Assembly (NCBI GenBank): GCA_963765935.1
Contig: CAVXXX010000001.1
Coordinates: 744,001 to 808,000 of the forward strand
Origin: JAMXLG01 sp963765935
GTDB lineage: Bacteria; Vulcanimicrobiota; Vulcanimicrobiia; Vulcanimicrobiales; Vulcanimicrobiaceae
DNA: 64,000 nucleotides
Direction: 5' to 3'
Part shown: piece by piece, positions 62,162 through 64,000 of the stretch
Numbering within the stretch: the stretch's first letter is position 1
How the letters are laid out: each line of letters opens with the position of its first letter
Position numbers and translations under genes: made by a program
The notes under the pieces: generated by a model
Database searches by the model: none
What the model saw: the letters and a program-made list of their open reading frames with translations, nothing else
Told to the model about the DNA's origin: nothing

Positions 62162-63001
62162 CTAGTCGCGTTTTAGCGCAAGCACGAGCTGCGACGGCGT
62201 GATACCGATCTTCTCGAAGTCGTAGAGATCGATGCCTTCGACGACGAGCCCCGCTTTGCGCATACGTGAGAGCGCCGTGCGATACCGGACGTCGGCAATG
62301 ACGTGATGTTCGCCCAGACAAATCACGCCGGCGGCCATCTCTTCGCCGAGGTTCACTTCGATCGTCTTGAATCCGTCGAACGCGGAGGCATCGACTCGCT
62401 CGGGAGCAATCATGACCGTATCCTTTGCAACGGCGCTCGCGACGGATCGCAGCGAGCGGACGCCCGGCGCGAGCGCTACCTCGGCGACGCGATACCCGTG
62501 CGCTTTCGCGACGGCCGCGAATCCCGCGCGTCCGAGTGCGTTACCGCGCTTTCCGACGCCAATAAACGCCGTCCCGCCGGCAAGAAGCACGTTGCCACCG
62601 TCGAGCAGCCCCGGTGCCGCGACGTGCCCGGCGATGGGCACGTCGATGTGCGCGAACTCCGCTTCAAGCCGATCCGATTCGCTTCGACGCGACATCTCCG
62701 AGAGTCGCATCATCATCGCACCGTCCTCGAACGCTACGGCAGCATCTACGACCGACGATTCAAACGGATCATCGCCGCGCGGCTCGACACCGATCGTTTC
62801 GACCCCGAAGTATCCAAGCGTCTTACGGAGGATGTCGTGCTGCTCCAACGCGCGCGCGTAAATGGCGCCCGGCTCACCGTGCAACGGCATCGCTTTTTCG
62901 ATTACCGCGGTCGGCCGTATCAGTACGGCGGCACGAAGCTTGCCGGTCGGCGATCCGATCAGGCGAGGGCCAAAATGTACGTCCTTTGTGGTCATCGACA
63001 T
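62162..63001 (-). CDS. Dimethylarginine dimethylaminohydrolase-like protein lacking catalytic residues
   Basis: 279-residue protein with the beta/alpha propeller of the guanidino-group modifying superfamily: PGAIYARALEQHDILRKTLG, VVDAAVAFEDGAMMMRLSE (Asp pair), GLLDGGNVLLAGGTAFIGVG and GKRGNALGRAGF. The usual catalytic His segment reads GVRSLRSVASAV and the C-terminal Cys motif reads IGITPSQLVLALKRD, so both nucleophile Cys and His appear absent. It might be a binding or regulatory protein. Alternative start Met at residue 3. Confidence 0.7.
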   Translation of the reverse strand: MSMTTKDVHFGPRLIGSPTGKLRAAVLIRPTAVIEKAMPLHGEPGAIYARALEQHDILRKTLGYFGVETIGVEPRGDDPFESSVVDAAVAFEDGAMMMRLSEMSRRSESDRLEAEFAHIDVPIAGHVAAPGLLDGGNVLLAGGTAFIGVGKRGNALGRAGFAAVAKAHGYRVAEVALAPGVRSLRSVASAVAKDTVMIAPERVDASAFDGFKTIEVNLGEEMAAGVICLGEHHVIADVRYRTALSRMRKAGLVVEGIDLYDFEKIGITPSQLVLALKRD

Positions 63002-63007
63002 CCTAGG

Positions 63008-64000
63008 TTACGGGATTGCTTGGTAGGCATTCGGATACGGGACGTTCCCGAAAAAGTCCGCCATATCCGTTGCCAGCAGGTCGCCAAGCGAACTCGGCGG
63101 CAGTCCCAGCAGCTCTTCCTCGGTTTTTACGAGGCTCGCGTACGAAAGATGATGGTGGCCCACGTACCCCTGCTTCGCAAGCGGCGAAACGACGAGGGCG
63201 TAACTGCGCGAACGGTTGACGTGATCGCGCGTGCCCGCCGCTCCCTCACCGGCGATGAACAGCGCCGTGGAAGACCAATGCGGCGTGTGCGAGAGGAACG
63301 CAACGATCGAACCTAATGCGCGATCGGCATCGGCCATGCTCGTGCCGCCACTCGTCGGAAGCCAGACGTAGGTAAACGCCGGCTCTTGATCGGCACGAAC
63401 GAGCCGGTCCATATCAGCGACGAACTCGGCGGCACGCGCAGAATCGGCAATTAACGGATTCCAACCGGCGTATGAAAGATCGACATTGCCGTCCAATGCC
63501 GCGAGCGCGGGAACGTCGAGCGTATACAATCCGCCGAGTCCGCTTGCATCGAGCGTACTCGCGCGTCCGCGCTGCTGCGGTTGCGGCATAGCCGGCTGAT
63601 AACCAGACACGTTGAGTAACGCGCCGTAATCGCGGAACGATAAGCCGGCGCGCCGCAACGAGTTAAACAAGTACCCCGCACGAGGATAATCGTCGGGATC
63701 GGCGCCATGCGCATCAAACGGTGCGCGTCCCGCATTCACGGGTAACGTGTGTTCGACGTACGCCGTTGTCATGCCGGAGAGCGCGAATTGCGTGTTGATG
63801 TCCGCATTCATCGAATCCGCGTAGAAATTATCTGCGATGCCGTATGTACGCGCGAGCGCGTGCAGATTCGGTGTCGTCGACGCGTTGTACGAGACGTAAG
63901 CGGGATCGGCATCACCGCGTCCCAAATCGCCAAACACGCCGTCGTATGTTCCGGAGCCAACCGCGATATAGACGACGTGATCGATGACGTTGCTCTTCCG
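63008..64000 (-). CDS. Phosphoesterase-family protein, degenerate (N-terminus beyond window)
   Basis: Phosphoesterase (PF04185-like, acid phosphatase/phospholipase C group). The frame is open through 64000, so the start lies outside. Reading from the edge: NVIDHVVYIAVGSGTYDGVF, GDLGRGDADPAYVSYNASTT, then DNFYADSMNADINTQFALSG, and a C-terminal TRDHVNRSRSYALVVSPLAK. Relatives have KENRTYD at the first site and DD/DE plus AHR at the end; here GSGTYD, GEGAAG and VNRSR replace them, so several metal ligands appear lost. First gene of the leftward operon in view. Confidence 0.72.
   Translation of the reverse strand, partial: RKSNVIDHVVYIAVGSGTYDGVFGDLGRGDADPAYVSYNASTTPNLHALARTYGIADNFYADSMNADINTQFALSGMTTAYVEHTLPVNAGRAPFDAHGADPDDYPRAGYLFNSLRRAGLSFRDYGALLNVSGYQPAMPQPQQRGRASTLDASGLGGLYTLDVPALAALDGNVDLSYAGWNPLIADSARAAEFVADMDRLVRADQEPAFTYVWLPTSGGTSMADADRALGSIVAFLSHTPHWSSTALFIAGEGAAGTRDHVNRSRSYALVVSPLAKQGYVGHHHLSYASLVKTEEELLGLPPSSLGDLLATDMADFFGNVPYPNAYQAIP

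Overview
The window is a compact, GC-rich bacterial chromosome segment (high fifties per cent GC by eye, not computed). It has about 63 protein genes or gene remnants, few gaps above 200 bp, many ATGA/GTGA/TGATG start-stop overlaps, and no tRNA, rRNA, CRISPR array, phage or insertion-sequence gene that I can see. It carries late futalosine-route menaquinone genes, NitT/TauT and ABC-2 type transporters, a Lhr helicase, PilZ and EAL signalling proteins and a DUF2600 terpene-synthase-like gene. This mix fits a soil or peat bacterium from a poorly cultured phylum. My guess is Candidatus Eremiobacterota (WPS-2) or a relative, but it rests on general resemblance only and needs marker genes.

Region by region. 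1-9 kb is a probable phosphate-starvation locus: two PstS-like binding proteins, a NitT/TauT-family ABC importer, an OmpR-family response regulator with its histidine kinase, and a 591-residue exported beta-propeller protein. Both divergent promoter regions carry paired CTTTCAG-N4-CTTTCAG boxes at an 11-bp period on each strand, like PHO boxes. 9-18 kb holds unlinked metabolic genes: M14-like hydrolase, LOG-like protein, beta-CASP nuclease, threonine aldolase, TonB-C protein, FAD reductase, M20 amidohydrolase, an amber-interrupted luciferase-like monooxygenase and a quinone reductase. 18-24 kb has lhr, a secreted cupin and a degenerate M29-like protein. 24-29 kb is a 2-oxoacid dehydrogenase operon with two tandem E1-alpha genes, E1-beta and E2 but no E3. 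29-34 kb has a CGNR regulator and alpha/beta hydrolase, an ArsR-AHSA1-AHSA1-DUF899 operon with a frameshifted last gene, and a GlxA-type regulator with an isochorismatase-like hydrolase.

34-39 kb has propeller and aspartyl-protease-like genes, a Cys/Met-metabolism PLP enzyme, an internally deleted phosphotransferase remnant and an NHL-like lipoprotein. 39-43.4 kb is a tight queD-queE-mqnB-mqnD-namZ-VOC operon. 45-53 kb is a seven-gene run: glcD, glcE, DUF2600, M28 peptidase, aminopeptidase P, TIGR01777 epimerase, csaA. It faces a wHTH-TPR protein fused in frame to thioredoxin reductase. 55-64 kb holds a frameshifted serine hydrolase, an XRE-like/MBL fusion, a GGDEF-EAL protein, and a leftward operon of degenerate phosphoesterase, degenerate DDAH-like protein, metallophosphoesterase, ABC-2 exporter and a small secreted protein.

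Points that cut across regions: a roughly 110-bp palindromic repeat with an internal terminator (two complete copies and one lone arm) supplies stop codons to neighbouring genes and sits between the duplicated E1-alpha genes. Several genes are broken by single-base lesions, so either real decay or consensus errors in a draft assembly must be considered. Family names come from recognising motifs by eye; no database search was run.
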